Positions 11,012-24,300 of a stretch of 64,000 nt of DNA are shown here, piece after piece (position 1 is the first letter of the stretch; every line of letters starts with the position of its first letter). The position numbers and the translations under genes were made by a program. Below the pieces are notes generated by a model that saw nothing but the letters and a program-made list of their open reading frames with translations, ran no database searches and had not been told where the DNA came from. This DNA is from Rhodosporidiobolus odoratus. Lineage: Eukaryota > Basidiomycota > Microbotryomycetes > Sporidiobolales > Sporidiobolaceae. The stretch lies in contig JAOANU010000009.1 in assembly GCA_034387635.1 (NCBI GenBank), positions 186,001-250,000 of the forward strand. Reading direction: 5' to 3'.

Positions 11012-12179
11012 GTTATTACCAAACTTGCCGTTTTATAACATATATAAACTTTGTTCTACGTCTCACCCAAAACACCCAGCTCGATCGAGGTGTGTGATGC
11101 AGGTGCATGAGGCGGATACCGCCTAGAGACACCTCACCGTGGGCTAGGACTGATCAATGACAAAAAGTAAGAAAATTGTCCCACCTGGCTGCATGTGAAG
11201 TGGCCTAGATCCTGTAGCCTCTGTGTCTCTGTTCTTCTCAGTACAGAGATACCCGTCTCCTCACGCGAAGCAGTGGGAGGCACACAGCAAACATGGAAAG
11301 AAGTGGGACCTTCTCAGATTGTGAATATTCATGTGTCAGACGTTCCTGCTCTCGTGACCACAGGCCTCACCCACTGGCAGCCACAGCGCTTAGGAACGGA
11401 TCTAGGCCATTCACGCTGGTCTAGCGGCACTCTGTGTACATGGCCATGGGGGCCGCATTGCCTGAGGGAGGAAAGCCCAAATGACCTTCAACCCACACCT
11501 TTGACACCTCATCCGAGGTCGAGCCTAGTCTCCTCCAAGCTTGATGCACTTTAACAAAGTGCAGGGAAATCCAAGATTCACCCCAGCTTTTGAATGAGGC
11601 GGATCAGTGCGAGGGCAGGCTTTCAGCATTGCAGTCCATGGTATCATTTGTCTACAGGTGTTCTAAGGGGGCTCTGACTGCATCGAGGGGCAGTCAGTAG
11701 ACCACTTGTGAGGCCGCACAACAAGTCTCCTGCAAGAAGTGGCTTTCACAGGTTTGCGTCTGTCCAGACTTTGCCAATTTCTGGTCACTCCTGGGATTAG
11801 CATTTCAGGCTTCTCAAGATCCCAGCTACTCTGTATCAGTTCATGGCAAGTAAGGCTTAGGCAAGGGAGACAGTTCCTTGCTCGAGGCTGTCAATTAAAC
11901 CATGTGCGGATGTCTGATACTGTACGGCATATAGTGCACCATGTGTTGGCTTACGTTGACTGCTGCAGGAATGGTGTCGCTCTTGCAACAGGAGGGTGCC
12001 TGTCTCGCAAAGCTGTGGAGCAAGGCTAGGGAGGCTAAAAGACAGATCCGCAGGCGAGGTATTCCCAGTTGAACAATCTATTTACCTTCTCAACTCGCCT
12101 TTAGAGGGGCTTTTCCTTGAGATCGACTTCGCTTACAGCGGGTCATGAGACACGCATTGTTGAGCCCCTGTTCTTCATT
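11012..12179. other. Intergenic between two tRNA-Val genes
   Basis: About 1.17 kb with no recognisable gene. Short open frames exist on the plus strand but show no protein motif. I see no transposon ends or tRNA-adjacent LTRs. Confidence 0.5.
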
Positions 12180-12267
12180 GGCTTGATGGTGTAGTTGGTT
12201 ATCACGTGCCCTTCACAATACTAATTGTTTGCGGGCAAGGTCGCGAGTTCGAACCTCGCTCGAGTCA
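12180..12267 (+). tRNA. tRNA-Val(CAC) with intron
   Basis: Acceptor GGCTTGA (12180-12186) pairs with TCGAGTC (12260-12266) with two G-U pairs; discriminator A at 12267. D arm TGGTGTAGTTGGTTATCA, T arm GCGAG-TTCGAAC-CTCGC. Anticodon stem TGCCC/GGGCA closes a loop that begins TTCACA, giving anticodon CAC, with an intron of about 14 nt at the canonical site. A T-rich tract at 12299-12320 can end pol III transcription. It is the second valine isoacceptor within 1.3 kb, on the opposite strand. Confidence 0.92.
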
Positions 12268-12614
12268 TCTGTTTGTCCTCCGAGACAACCTTTTCGTCCT
12301 TTTTTCTTTCTTTCTTTCTCCGTCATACGCTCTTTTCCGGGCACTATTCCCCCCAAAACTCAGTCACAGACGGAGGAGAAGGGGAACGTCGTGCTGGCTT
12401 TTCACGATATCTTTCTTGTTCTACAGTCCTCAGGCCATGCACTTCGACAACCCCTTCCACTTACTGTAGCCCCGTACGAGAAAAAACCGATTCAGCGCAC
12501 TCAGGCCATTGTATTCTATCTGCATTGCTTTACCATCGCTTCATTAGTCCATTTGGCTCTTCGTGTACCACGCTCTCTCGTCGTCCCAGATAATCTCCAC
12601 ACCAGAGAATTAGC

Positions 12615-15568
12615 ATGCCCGTCGACCGCTACAAGCACACCCGCCTCTTGCTCGGCGCAGAGCTGTTCGACAAGGTTCAGAACGCGAACCTCCTCATCGT
12701 CGGGTTCGTCGCGCCTCTTCACAGGACACGCAGCACGAGGACTGAGCTGACGCGTGACGGTCTCACATACGTTGCTATCTTACTTGGCATGCTGCAGGGC
12801 TGGAGGAATTGGATGCGAGTTGATCAAGAATTTGGGTGAGTGCCGGTCATTCCTGCTTGTGACGCTAAGACAGGGCTGATCAGGCTGTTCCGTATCACGT
12901 TCATGTCCACTGCGCTCAACTCTCGATATATCTCTTGCTCATGCCGCCTGCCATCAATCGCTCACCTCGCCCTCACCTCGCATCCTCGCATCCTTCCCCT
13001 CTTACTCGCCCGCCTACCTCGCATTATGCGCACCGAAAGTCATGACCGGCTACGCCACCGGCCCTACCGGCAAACTCACCCTCCTCGACCTCGACACGAT
13101 CGACCTTTCCAACCTGAACCGTCAATTCCTCTTCCAGAAACAGCATGTCAAGCGACCCAAGGCAGTCGTGGCGAAGGAAACGGCGGAGAAGTTCAACCCG
13201 GACGTCAAGATTGAGGCGCTGCACAGGAACATCAAGGTACGGTCGACCTCTTCGAGCGCGACCTTTTCACGCATGGATCGTCCGCTTCTCCGAGAGATCA
13301 AACGAAGCCAGGCTATGCCGTGCGCCTATCCAACGCTGACTGCTGTTCAGTGCCGTACAGGACGCCGACTTTTCCATATCATACTTCCAGCAATTCAACC
13401 TCGTCCTTAACGCCCTTGACAACCTCGACGCCCGTCGCCACGTGAACCGCATGTGTCTCGCTGCTGGTGTCCCCCTCGTCGAGAGTGGCACCAGCGGGTA
13501 TGTCGGTCAAGTCCAACCGATCTTTCAGGACAAGGTGGGTGGTAAGGGAGAGGTCGAGTGCTTTGATTGCACGGGTACGTCAATCTCTTCCTGACCGTCT
13601 GGCAGCCATGATCCTCGCTCCGAAGCAGAATCAATACTGATCAGGTCTTGCGCAGGCAAACCCGTCCCCAAGACCTTCGCAGTCTGCACGATCCGCTCGA
13701 CGCCCTCCACGACCCAACACTGCATTGCTTGGGCCAAGTCGTACCTATTCCCGCAGCTCTTTGGCGCCGATGACGAGGCCGAGGACGAGAAGGAACTGGA
13801 CGAGGCGGAGAAGAATGGTGAAAACTGTACGTGCGGAGCTCTTCGCAACCCCACCCGAAGTCTCGTTTATACCGTTGTGCAAAGAAGCTAATGACCACTA
13901 ACATACGTCCTACAGCCGGAGAGATCGCGAACCTTCGTGCGGAGAACAAGGCGGTCAGGGAGCTGAGGGCTACCTTGTCGGTGGATGCCGAAGGAGCCGC
14001 CAAGCGAGTATTTGACAAGGTACGCCCAAATCCCGCTCTCCTCCTTTGCAGCCTCTACATATGCTGCAATACGGCTGACGTTGTGTGTCCGCCTTTCTCA
14101 GGTCTACAACGCCGACATCAATCGACTCCTTGCCATGACTGATATGTGGACTCATCGCCGTCCTCCTATCCCGCTGTCATGGGAAGAGCTCTCCAAAGCT
14201 CCTTCGGGCTCGAACCCTGCCTCCGCCTCAGCTCTTACTCCTGCGGCCGCCTCGGCAGAGAATGGGAGTGGCAACGTGGCAAAGAAGGAAGCGGAGAAGA
14301 AGGAAGAGGCGAGGATCAAGGACCAGAGGAAGTTGACCACGAGGGATAGTTGGGAGTTGTTCGGCGATGCGTGAGTCGAAGTCTCGCTAGTCGTGCTTGG
14401 CGCTTTCACTGAATTCAGGTACCCTCCCATCTTGACGCAGTGTCACCCGCTTGTGCCGCCGGGTCGCTGCCAACCCTGCCGAACCCCTTTCGTTCGACAA
14501 GGATGACGACGACACGCTCGACTTTGTTGTCGGCGCTGCGAACCTTCGCGCTGAGGCGTTTGGAATCGATAGTATGACTAGGTGGGGCGTCAAAGGTGCG
14601 CTAGAGTGGACAATCCTACTAAACAAGGGCATTGGACTGATCTTGCCCTGCGCATACACAGAGTACGCCGGCAACATCATTCCCGCCATCGCCACTACCA
14701 ACGCCATCGTCGCCGCTGCTCTCGTGCAACAATCTCTCCACCTTCTCCGCGGTACCTCCCTGACAAGCATCGCCAAGAACATCTGGCTCAAGCGCAACCG
14801 TCAACGGATTTTTGACGTCTCGACCCTCGGCGAGCCGAACTCTCATTGTGCGGTGTGTCGCGTCGTTTATGCGCCAGTGAGGATCAAGGAAGACCTCAAG
14901 CTGGGCGAGTTTGTCGAAGACCTTTTGACCGGCGACGGGAAGAAGGTTGATTTCGGTGACAGTGAGGGAGTCAGCGTGCAGGAAGGGACGAGGCTCGTGT
15001 ATGAGAGTGAAGACTTCGAGGACAACAAGGAGAAGACACTCAAAGAGCTCGAGATGGGAATGGGCAAGTTTGTGACTGTGACGGATATGGACGGGGAGAG
15101 GTGGCCGGTAGTGTTCTGCATCGGAGAGTGCGTCAATCATCCTCCCTACCTCCTTCTTTCATTGCCAGGCTGACGCGAGTTAGTGTGAGCAGGTACCTTC
15201 CCTCTTCCGCAACCTCTCGCACCGAACTTGTCCCCCGAGCCGACGGTTCCCCCTCTATCCCCTCGCCCATCCCTTCTCGACCACCTCCACCTCCCGCACC
15301 TTCCGCCTCATCGCCTGCCGCCATCCCCACCATTAACGGCGCAAACGACGATGATGACGACGACCTCGAGATTCTCGTCTCTACGGATCTTTCGAACCAG
15401 GTCGCGGTTGGACCGGAGGCTGGGGCTCCGGGGGCAAAGGTTACGGGTAAGAAGAGGACGGCTGAGGAAGCGGAGTTGGGGGGGAAAAGTGAGGGAAAGG
15501 GAGAGGAGGGGAAGAAGAGTAAGAAGGCTGAGCAGGAGGGGGAGGAGGAGGTTATCGTCATTGACTGA
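12615..15568 (+). CDS. UBA2: SUMO-activating enzyme subunit UBA2
   Basis: Catalytic half of the nuclear SUMO E1 (with AOS1): adenylates SUMO and holds it as a thioester. Ten exons (12615-12703, 12798-12835, 13040-13236, 13361-13574, 13656-13826, 13916-14019, 14102-14370, 14441-14595, 14662-15127, 15193-15568) give 692 aa. Seen: the ATP-binding [33 protein letters not shown] and CAVC zinc ligands, the active-site Cys in [11 protein letters not shown] (about residue 190), and [15 protein letters not shown] ubiquitin-fold domain follows. The tail has two SUMO-interaction-like patches, DDDDLEILV and the very C-terminal EEVIVID, plus a basic KKRTAEEAE. Introns were placed by phase and family alignment. 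Confidence 0.96.
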
Positions 15569-15769
15569 TGTAGGCGATGCGGGAGAGTTATCGGGACGAA
15601 GGGGAAAAGGTGCTGTCTGCACTCGGACTGACAGAGCGTGGATGGATCTGTCAAGTGCAAGGGTGCAGTAAAGAAGGAAAAGTCGTTTCGTCGATCTTTC
15701 AAGTGTCAGCTTTTTTCGATTTTCCTGCTCTATATGGGCGTCACAGAAGAGTCAGAGGTGTAAGTGTTC

Positions 15770-15958
15770 TTACAGGCTGGACGACTCTGATTCGTAAAGA
15801 AAAGCTGAGATTGCGAGCTTCCCTCCTGTCTTGCGGCCCTCTCTCTCTTTCTTGCTCTTCCTCTCCACCTCGATCTCATCGCCTCGTCTCGAGCATCTCG
15901 GTATCTTCGCTCCAGAGTCATCGGTATACGTCCAACACGGCACATCCTTACCGCGCAT
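15770..15958 (-). CDS. Possible small uncharacterised ORF
   Basis: A 62-codon minus-strand frame from ATG 15958 (open nine codons further upstream) between UBA2 and the RING gene. The peptide is charged, starts MRGKDVPCWTYTDDSGAKIP, and has a lysine/glutamate-rich middle (DEIEVERKSKKEREGRK). I do not recognise it. Its composition looks more protein-like than the other frames in this 626-bp gap, but there is no splice support and it lies opposite the UBA2 3' UTR, so it may be chance. Confidence 0.22.
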   Translation of the reverse strand: MRGKDVPCWTYTDDSGAKIPRCSRRGDEIEVERKSKKEREGRKTGGKLAISAFLYESESSSL

Positions 15959-16194
15959 CTTCCCCGCTTTGTCAACCTTCGGCAATCTCCCACCAACCCG
16001 AAGTCGCCGTCTTACTAGTCAGCACACACCTCTGACAACGGTTCCGCCACTCTCGTAAGCTAGGGAGAGCCAGAACACATCGCCAAGAGTACCGTAGGCG
16101 ACCTTCGCGAGCTCCCGCCGTAGCGCTAAGGTCGTTTTGACAAGAAGCCCCACTCGCCCCGCCGCATTGCATCGACACGGCTATCACGACAAGC

Positions 16195-19100
16195 ATGGAC
16201 GGTCATCGATCACCTTCAATTTCCCGCCTCACTCTCTCTGCGACTGCTCAGCGCAAGCCTGAAACGTCGGAGGTTGATCAGTCCCTTCCGATGTCCGTCT
16301 CCCCACGGCCTCAAGACATGTTACCCACACCTCCCGCCAGTCTTCCAACGTCCCTCGGTGCACTGGCACAAGCCGGCGCTGCTTCCGATGCTCGAGGACC
16401 TAGTGACGATGTGGACGAGCCGGTCAATCCTTGGACGGAGGAAGCGCAAGAGGGCTTGGGGGGCAGGAGAGAAGTTACCCCGCCTTTCAGGCTTGATGGA
16501 ATTGAAGGACCTTCGGAACTGGACTCGTCAGAGCTAGACAGAATGGAAGTAGATGTGCCTTCGTGAGTTGGCTTTTTCCTCGAGTCAATACTGTTTCCTC
16601 CATCTCGGATCTGACCCCTCGAGTGTACACGCCGCAGCCTCGCCTCTGACCAGCATCAAATCTCGGGCGGCGAAACGGCTGACCACGAGCCCGACGCCGT
16701 GGCGAACCCGTTCACGACGCTTCCGCCATCGCGGTTCTTCCGAACGCGCTATGCGTCTTCTACCCACTCACCTACCGCCTCAGTCTCTTTTAAGACCGCC
16801 GCTGGTGAGGTCGCGGCTCCGTCCGCCGACGTGCACTTGCCTCAACAAGGCAAGCGAGTGCATGCGCAAATCTCGCCCGCCTCTTCCGTCAACAACACCC
16901 CACCGTCCAACTTCAGCTCAGCATTCCTCCCACCTACAAAGTCACTCGCTTCCTTGTCTACTGCGCAAACAGCTTCTCCTGACAATGTCGCTTCGCCCGT
17001 TCCATCACCCTCGTCCGCGCCAAGTCTCGTCTCGTCCGCCAGCTTCTCATACGATGCACAGCGCGCCCGTCCAGCCGCACCTTTGACCACTAGCTCGTAC
17101 GCATCGGCTCGACCTCCGACGCCGCCCGAAGTGTCGAGCAGTCGGAACGGCGCCGTCGGCCTGCTGAGGAGGAGAGCCCGGTCGAGCACAGTCGAGACTG
17201 CCTCGAGCACAAATGCTGAGACGAGGGAGTCGAGCTCGCTTGGGAGTGGCGGTAGAGAGAAGGAGAAGGACCGGACGAAGCGTCGCCGTTCGGGAACTTT
17301 GCTGAGCTCTTTCAGCGCAGCCATCTCGCCGACCAATCCTTTCGGTACCTCCAGCTCTAGTACCGCCGGAAGGGAGGTGTCGCGGACAGCAGAGCCGGTT
17401 CTATCTCGTACAACCTCTTCCGCCGCCGCTTTCCCGTCTACCTCTTTTGCGTCCTCCCCTGGCGCAGGCGAACCCTACCCACCACCAACGCTCAGCAGGC
17501 GTCGACTCGCTCGAGCTAGTAGCGGAGGAAGACTCGCTTTGGCTTGCCTGCCGGGCGTCGGAGGGACTGGCGTCGACGAGCGACCTCTGCCGTCCTTTCC
17601 GTCTCCTCTTCCACCTACTCCAGCACTGCGGAGTCCACCATCCCTTCTTCGTCCGAGGTCTCCTGTCGCTCGCCTCACTCGCCCCTCGCCTATCTCGGAG
17701 CCGCAACACGCAGCTTTGTCGTCTTCAGGAGCTGCAGCAGTCGAGAACAGCGACCTCGCCAGAGAGGAGGATTCGATCCCTCTTTTCCTGTCTCAAGCCC
17801 AGCGTTCCGTGGCGCTCCAAGTTCGGGGCGAAAGCCTGCTTCGAGAAGCGGAGAATGTACTGCGACGCACCGACGCGAGTCTTTCCACGGCTCAGGTAGT
17901 GATGGCGACGGAGCAGGAAGGTCAGACAGCGGAAGAAGGGATGGCCGATGGGACCGTTTCACCCTCTTCGACTTCCTCGTCGCCCACCTCGACCTCCAAC
18001 GCAGGTTCGGGGTCCGGTTCAGCGGCGAGAGCTCGTCAATTCCTCACCCAACTTCGAGCTCGACGTCCTCGGCTTTCTCGCAATTCCAGCGTGGCGTCTC
18101 CACCTTTGTCTCCTTCCTCCTCCTTCGCCCCTTTCCCCACTTCTCACTCTCACTCTCATTCTCAGAGCCTCTCGGAGCACGCTGTCCCGACACCGCTGCC
18201 ACCGGTGGGGCCCTTTACCCTTCGCAGCTTGACTCTCCCAAGTCCTCCTTCGCTCGCAAGTGACGAGTGGGATGAGAGAACCGAAGTTGAAGCAGCGGAG
18301 AGGCTGAATAGGAGGCTGTTGGAACGCAGGAGGGTCAGCGAGGAGCTGGAGGCGGAGTTGCAGCTTGAGGGCAGCGTCGTATCGCCTCCCACTCCTCCTG
18401 CGGCTGTGCCTTACCGAGGGCCGACAGGCGGAAGCGGGCAATTCGAGGGCAGGTTCGGTGCGATGCATTCGGAACCGGAGCGTGTGCTTTTTGGCGAGAT
18501 GACCGCTGGGCGAGATGGGGACGGCGTTGTTGGTGGTGGAGCGAGGTGGGGAGACTTTAGCGGAGGTATGGGGAGGATGCGCCTACCTACGCAGGCGAGC
18601 AACGCTCTGCGGCGGAGCGGCACCCTTCCAACGTCTTCCTTCTCGTCGTCGTCAGTCTCGGCAGTCACGACGAACCTTGCCCCCTCTCGCGGCCGCCTCG
18701 ACTCTCCCTCTTTCTCTACCGATTCTACTACCACAGTCAACGACGCATCAGCCCCGCCTCGCGCTCCATTCACTCCCCTCGCACCTATCACTACTGTCGG
18801 TCCCAGTACTTCCGAGAGACTCGCCACGACGGAAGAAGAAGGCACGAGGCATTTCTGGCGAACTTCACCTTCTCCTTCACCTCAATCTCGACGTACTCAA
18901 TCTCTATCCCTTTCCTCCGGGCTGAGCTCGAGCTTGGGAGGAACACTGATGCGACTTCCTTCGCGTCGTTCAACCACCGTTCGGCCGGGCAGTGGGGTGC
19001 CACTCTTTCTGGGAGAGGAAGAGGAAGCGGAAGAGGGAGAGGTGAATCAGCTGCGTGTTGCTGAGGAAGGACGGATCAGACTGGGCGGGTGGACTCAACC

Positions 19101-21069
19101 GGGGTTGAGCTCGCTCAGGAGGGGGTTGCCGAGCGGGAGTGAGGGACTTCGGGCCGTTCCTCGGAGGTGGGATGGAGAGGGAGAAGGAGAAGAGGCTGAA
19201 GAGAGTTGGGGGTCAAGAAGGGCTATGGCAGGCTTGGAGCAGGACGGGGAGGAGGTTGGGAGGTGGAGTGCGGAGGGTAGGAGGGTATGTTTGTCCATTC
19301 CTGTTATTTCCAAATCTATGTTCGCTGCCCGATCCTGATGCTATGTCGCACCCCTCTCGCTCACTTCTAGCCGCAATCTCTTCTCCGACAGCGCGATCAG
19401 CCAGACATTGCCACCCTTGCGCGACTTCCGCCTTTCCACTTCGAAGAACGCCCGACTTCCGCCTCTCCCGCGCCTTTCGTCCGAGACCGCGGACGCGAAG
19501 AAGTGAGCCCTGACGAACGCGACGGAAGCCAGAGTAGGAGCAGGATCCTACCGTGGGACGTGTCCCTTGACTCCCCTCCCCCTTCGACTTCCTCTCGCTT
19601 CAACCCCTTCGACGATCTCCCTCCCCCTCTTTTCTCTTCCTCGACATTCGCGAGCCGGCTTCCGCCTGCACCGTCAGCAGCACAAGCTAGGTCCAGCCTG
19701 GCTGAGGCGCTTGCGAGGCTTGATGCGCATAGCCAATCTGGTCTCCGACCTTCTTCACCAGGAGTCGAAACGCTGCGTCGGCGTTCCCCTGCCCTTGTTC
19801 GAGGAAACGCAGAGCACGAGGGCGACTCTACCTCTGCGCCCTCTGCAGAATCTGCCGCAACCACCGAAGCAGACCGCGTCGCCCTTCATGTCAACAGACT
19901 CGAACGTCTGGCAGCCTTGAGGCGGGAAAGGAACGTCGTTCGCAGCTTACTCGGATCGCCGTCTCCCCCACTTCCTACCGGATCTCCGTCGCACGATCCC
20001 TCTGATCGCAACGCTTCTCCCGCACCACCGCCTTTGGCCGACCGTCCCCCTCTTAGTCCAGGAAGTCGACGACGTTCCCTCGGCGGGTTCCTGCGCACCT
20101 TATCGGGTAACGCCGTTCCAACGGCCAATCAGCGAAGCGGGAGTAGGGGATTGTGGGAGTCGGATGACGATTTCACCGCTGCTGCGGCAGGCAGTGGATG
20201 GGGTGGTCCTCCCGGGGGAGGGGGGTTCTTTGGAGGGTTGGGAGGCTCGAGGGGTTGGGCTAGGGGGTGGCATATGGGTGGGCTTGGAGGGTTAGGAGTG
20301 GGGGTTGGAGGGGATCTGAGGAACTATGTGGTCAGTTCTCGCAGTTATTCTCTTTCTCTCTTCATACCTTCTACGCGCTCCTGAGGGCTGTCGTCGCCTT
20401 GTTTGTGTATTCCTTTCTTTCTTCCCTTCTTCTGACTTTCTTTTTGCGCATGAATTCGGAATCAGGACGATGACACCTTCGACACTTCTTACGAAGCTCT
20501 CCTTCGCCTCTCGGAGCGGTTGGGGGATGTTAAACCCAAGGGCGTCTCGAATGCGAGACTTGATAAACTGCCCCGGTTCACTTATGCCGAGTGGCCGGCT
20601 CCGGGGCGGGCACTTGGGGAGGGGGAGAAGGGCAAGGGGAGGGAGGAAGTCAGGTTGGCGGAGAAGGGGGTGGATAAAGAGGAGAGATGCCCGGTTTGTT
20701 TATGTGTGCGTTGTTTTCCACTTCAGCATGGCCTCTCTACCCCTTTGTCCTTGACGACGTAAGAAGCATCGGCTCGAGTGTATGCGGTTACTGCAGTACC
20801 ACCCGGGGCTCACAATCTTTTCGTTGTTTCTCTCGCTTCGCGCATTTTTCCCCCTCGTTCTTCCCTTCGGAACCCACTCCGCAGGACTACAACGACGACG
20901 ATGAGATCATGCTCGCCGATTGCTCCCACGGCTTTCACCAGGAATGCTTGACGGCGTGGCTGAAGGACCATGGCAGCTGCCCGTGTGTCTTTCATCTTTC
21001 CTGTTCCGAACCTCTCGAACTGACCCACGTTGGCCTTGCAGGGTCTGCCGTAAGGACCAGACTGCCTGA
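16195..21069 (+). CDS. Large C-terminal RING-H2 finger protein, probable E3 ubiquitin ligase
   Basis: Six exons (16195-16562, 16638-19284, 19371-20330, 20466-20705, 20885-20982, 21042-21069) give 1,446 aa. Everything before residue about 1,320 is Ser/Pro/Arg-rich and predicted disordered, with a Gly-rich patch around 20200-20310. The end is a compact RING-H2: CPVCLCDYND, then LADCSHGFHQECLTAWL, then SCPVCRKDQTA and stop, with all eight zinc ligands in C3H2C3 order. The RING is split by two introns (20706-20884 and 20983-21041), one inside the last Cys pair. The family transfers ubiquitin from an E2; the substrate is unknown. No membrane segment is seen, unlike many RING-H2 proteins. Confidence 0.85.
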
Positions 21070-21344
21070 ATGGCTGTACACCTGTATTGTAATCATGGAT
21101 GGACGACCTGCCGCGTTTTCTTTTCCCTCACTGTACCTATCTTCATTTTCTTCTGCTCTTGTTCCGACCTTCTTCTTCTTCGTTCGGTTTCTGTCGATTG
21201 CCCTTACCTTCGCATAGCTCTGTAGCTTTATCCTACGTTGTGTAGTGGCATATACGATTACGTTTTCGCAAGTTGGCAAGGCGCGTCCTCACGGCGTCAC
21301 TCTCTCCCGCTCTTCAACCCATTCCTACACCCGTCGAACTCCTC

Positions 21345-24300
21345 ATGCGGGCTTCTACTGCCTCTCTACGCACAAGACAGACTGCAAGCTATACAGTCCA
21401 ACTGGCTACAAGACTTCCCGCGGCGTCTTCGCTTATCTCGACTGGACACAACTTCAAGTGGGGAGATCGAACAAGAGTGGGTCAGCAAGAGTGGCAAACT
21501 GGAGGGAGGAGGGGACTGTTTGGTATCGGAGAGATTGTTGGGGTGCTTACGAATGTACGTCTGCTCTCTTGCTAATCCGAGAATGCGGAATGAGACGGCG
21601 TCGATGGGAGGGGATCATGTTGAATGGATCACCTCGCACTCTGCGCTTCTTCCTTTGATTTGCTGTCGTATGCTTTCTCAGAGGTCGCTTTGGGCAGAAT
21701 AAACCACCCCGAAATTGACTTCTTGGGTCTCGTGCGCAGCCTACCGAAGTCCTCAGAAATCTCGCAGACAGCAAGAAACTTTTAGACGGTAAGCTTACCC
21801 TGCCAGCAAGTAAAGGCAACGAGTTGACCCTGCCTAAATCCACAGAAGCACGACAGGAACTGACAGAAGCGAGGGAGAGGAGTCAGAGTAAGCTGATTCC
21901 TGTTGGCTTTTTCTTCGTTTCGACATCAGACATGGGCTGACAAGCTGCGTTGCGTTGAGCAGTTCCTACCTCACATACCTTTTCCCCGCTGCCTGGCTTT
22001 TTCCACCGTCCGAATGAGATCAAAGCGATCGAAAGGTCTTTGGGCAGCGTGCCGGTGCGTTGCCACCTTTTCCTTCGCACCTGCCTATGCCAGCCCGCAC
22101 TCCAACTCAAGGTGATATCGAGCAGGGCTTCACGGTCCTCTTCGGCGCCTCAAGCGTTGGTAAGACCGCTTTACTACGACAAGTCCTCTCAGAAGACAAG
22201 TACCAGTTCGTCCTTTCTTTCCCCCTTACCATCGACCTCTTGTGACCTCGAACCCTGCCCCGAACCATACAGTGTCTTGCATTTCGATCTCCGAATAGCT
22301 GGCTTCGCCGACCTCTCATCCCTCTATTTCTCCCTGTCTACACAACTCGAATCCTACTTCGCCGCCATTCCAGATCTGCTGGGCAAGGAATATGGCTGGG
22401 GGGAGTTTGAGAAGGAGTCGTACGTCTCTCTTTCCTTATTTGTTACAAGGCTGCTACGTTTGACTGATGGCGTGAGTGGTGTTTAGGTGGGCGTTTAAAC
22501 ATGACCGGCTAGAAATTCAGAAGAGGTTGAAGGATGGAGGGGAGGTCAAGACTAGCGATGTGGCGCACTTGCTCGAACTCTTCCAGGTGCGTCGGTTTCA
22601 ACTCATGTTCAGTCTGACAAGCCGGACGTGGGCGTCCAGCGGTGGGCCGTACCTGACTGGGAACTCTGACTCTCCTTCGTCGTCGCACAGAGCGCCCTAC
22701 TGTCCTACTGGAACTTTCAACCTATGACAGCAGCACAACGCAATCTCGCACAAGAGAAAGCAAAACAAGAACAGTCAGACAAGAAAGTTGGCAAATCACC
22801 AAGCAAGGACATCGGCTCCAAGCCTGACCCAAAGCCCAAACCCAAACCCAAGCCCGACCCCACGTCCTCATCTTCTCTTAGCAGCAACCCCTCCCCATCT
22901 CCTTCTTCTCATATTTCACTGAGTCCTTCAGATCCGACAGAAGCGAGGATGCGGATGGGAGCGGTTCCCGAACCGAAGTTGGAGAAAGACAAGGGACAGA
23001 CCGCGACGGGGGAGGATTTGATCACTTCGAGGAGTTTAGGGGAGGAGGAGAGAGAGAAGGAGGAGGGGGGAAGCGAAGCGACGAGTGGGAAGAGGCAGGA
23101 AGAGGTGGAAGAAAATACCGAGGAGGAGGATAAACCGCCGAAGAAACTGGTTCCCGTTTTCTTCATTGACGAGGCTCACAAGGTACGCGCTATTTCCCCT
23201 TCCCCAGCTTAGTTATATCTTGAGTCTCGAACATGTCGTGGCAGTACTGATGCGCATGCGGGGACGAACCACAGCTTCCCGCCCTCATTCAGAGTGAGGA
23301 TGCGATGAAGACCTTCTTGGATTCGATGTTGGTCCTTACAAAGCAGGACAGGTTGTGTCATGTTCTACACGCCACGTACGCTCCTCCCAGTCTTCTATAC
23401 GCGTCTGAAGAGGAGACTGAATTTTTCCTCCATCGCTTTTTTGCCGTGCTCGCAGATCCGATCCGTTCTATATGCATTGGCTGCGACAGTGCGTCCGTTT
23501 TCTCTCGCTTCATCGCTGCTAGAGAGCTCCTCACAGACCAAACCCCGCCCTGCAGGATGAGTGCGCCAAAGCCCCTCCGTTCCCGCCTATTCCCTCTAGA
23601 ATCCTAACCTTGGCCCTGCAGACATTATGCAACATTGTCAGATCCTCTCGATCGGCGACACCTCCAAATCTGAAACTCATGCCTACTTCGAGGACGTCCT
23701 CCTGCCCCACGTACCTGAGAAGCTCCGTCCCAAATTCGACTTCGAAAACTTGTATCGGGTATTCGGGGGGAAATTGGCGCATTTGGCGGATTACACGGGC
23801 GAGTTCGTCAACAGCGATGGGGCGATTAGTCGTACGCTCTCTACGCTTCGCTACTTAGGTTTGGAAGAATATTGACCACGAGACCGAGATCGCCTTTTCC
23901 CTGCAGCCGACGACTCCTCGCACTTCCTACAAGCCCATTCCCTCCTGAACCTCCAACTTATTCACTCGATGCCTCTCCGACCCTCCTCCTCCTCCACCGA
24001 AGAGGAAGAAACAGAGGACCCCCGGGCCTCAGGCTTCCGCATTCATTCCTCCCTTGCCTCGGCCTCGCCTCATTCCGCTCCTTCACCTTTCTCTGCCCCT
24101 TCCGCCTCGGAGGGTCCCGACTTCTTCCCCGAAGACTTGTTGACAGTGTTGAGGAGGTTGCAACCTCCTTCCGCCAATTCGCCTGGTAGAGCACCAGGAG
24201 GAACGGAATCGACAGAAGGAGAAGAGAAAGAAGAAGGTGGACATGACTCTCTCCCTTATTTCCCTTTGTGTCGAGAATTAGGCGCTCGAGCAGTAGATGG

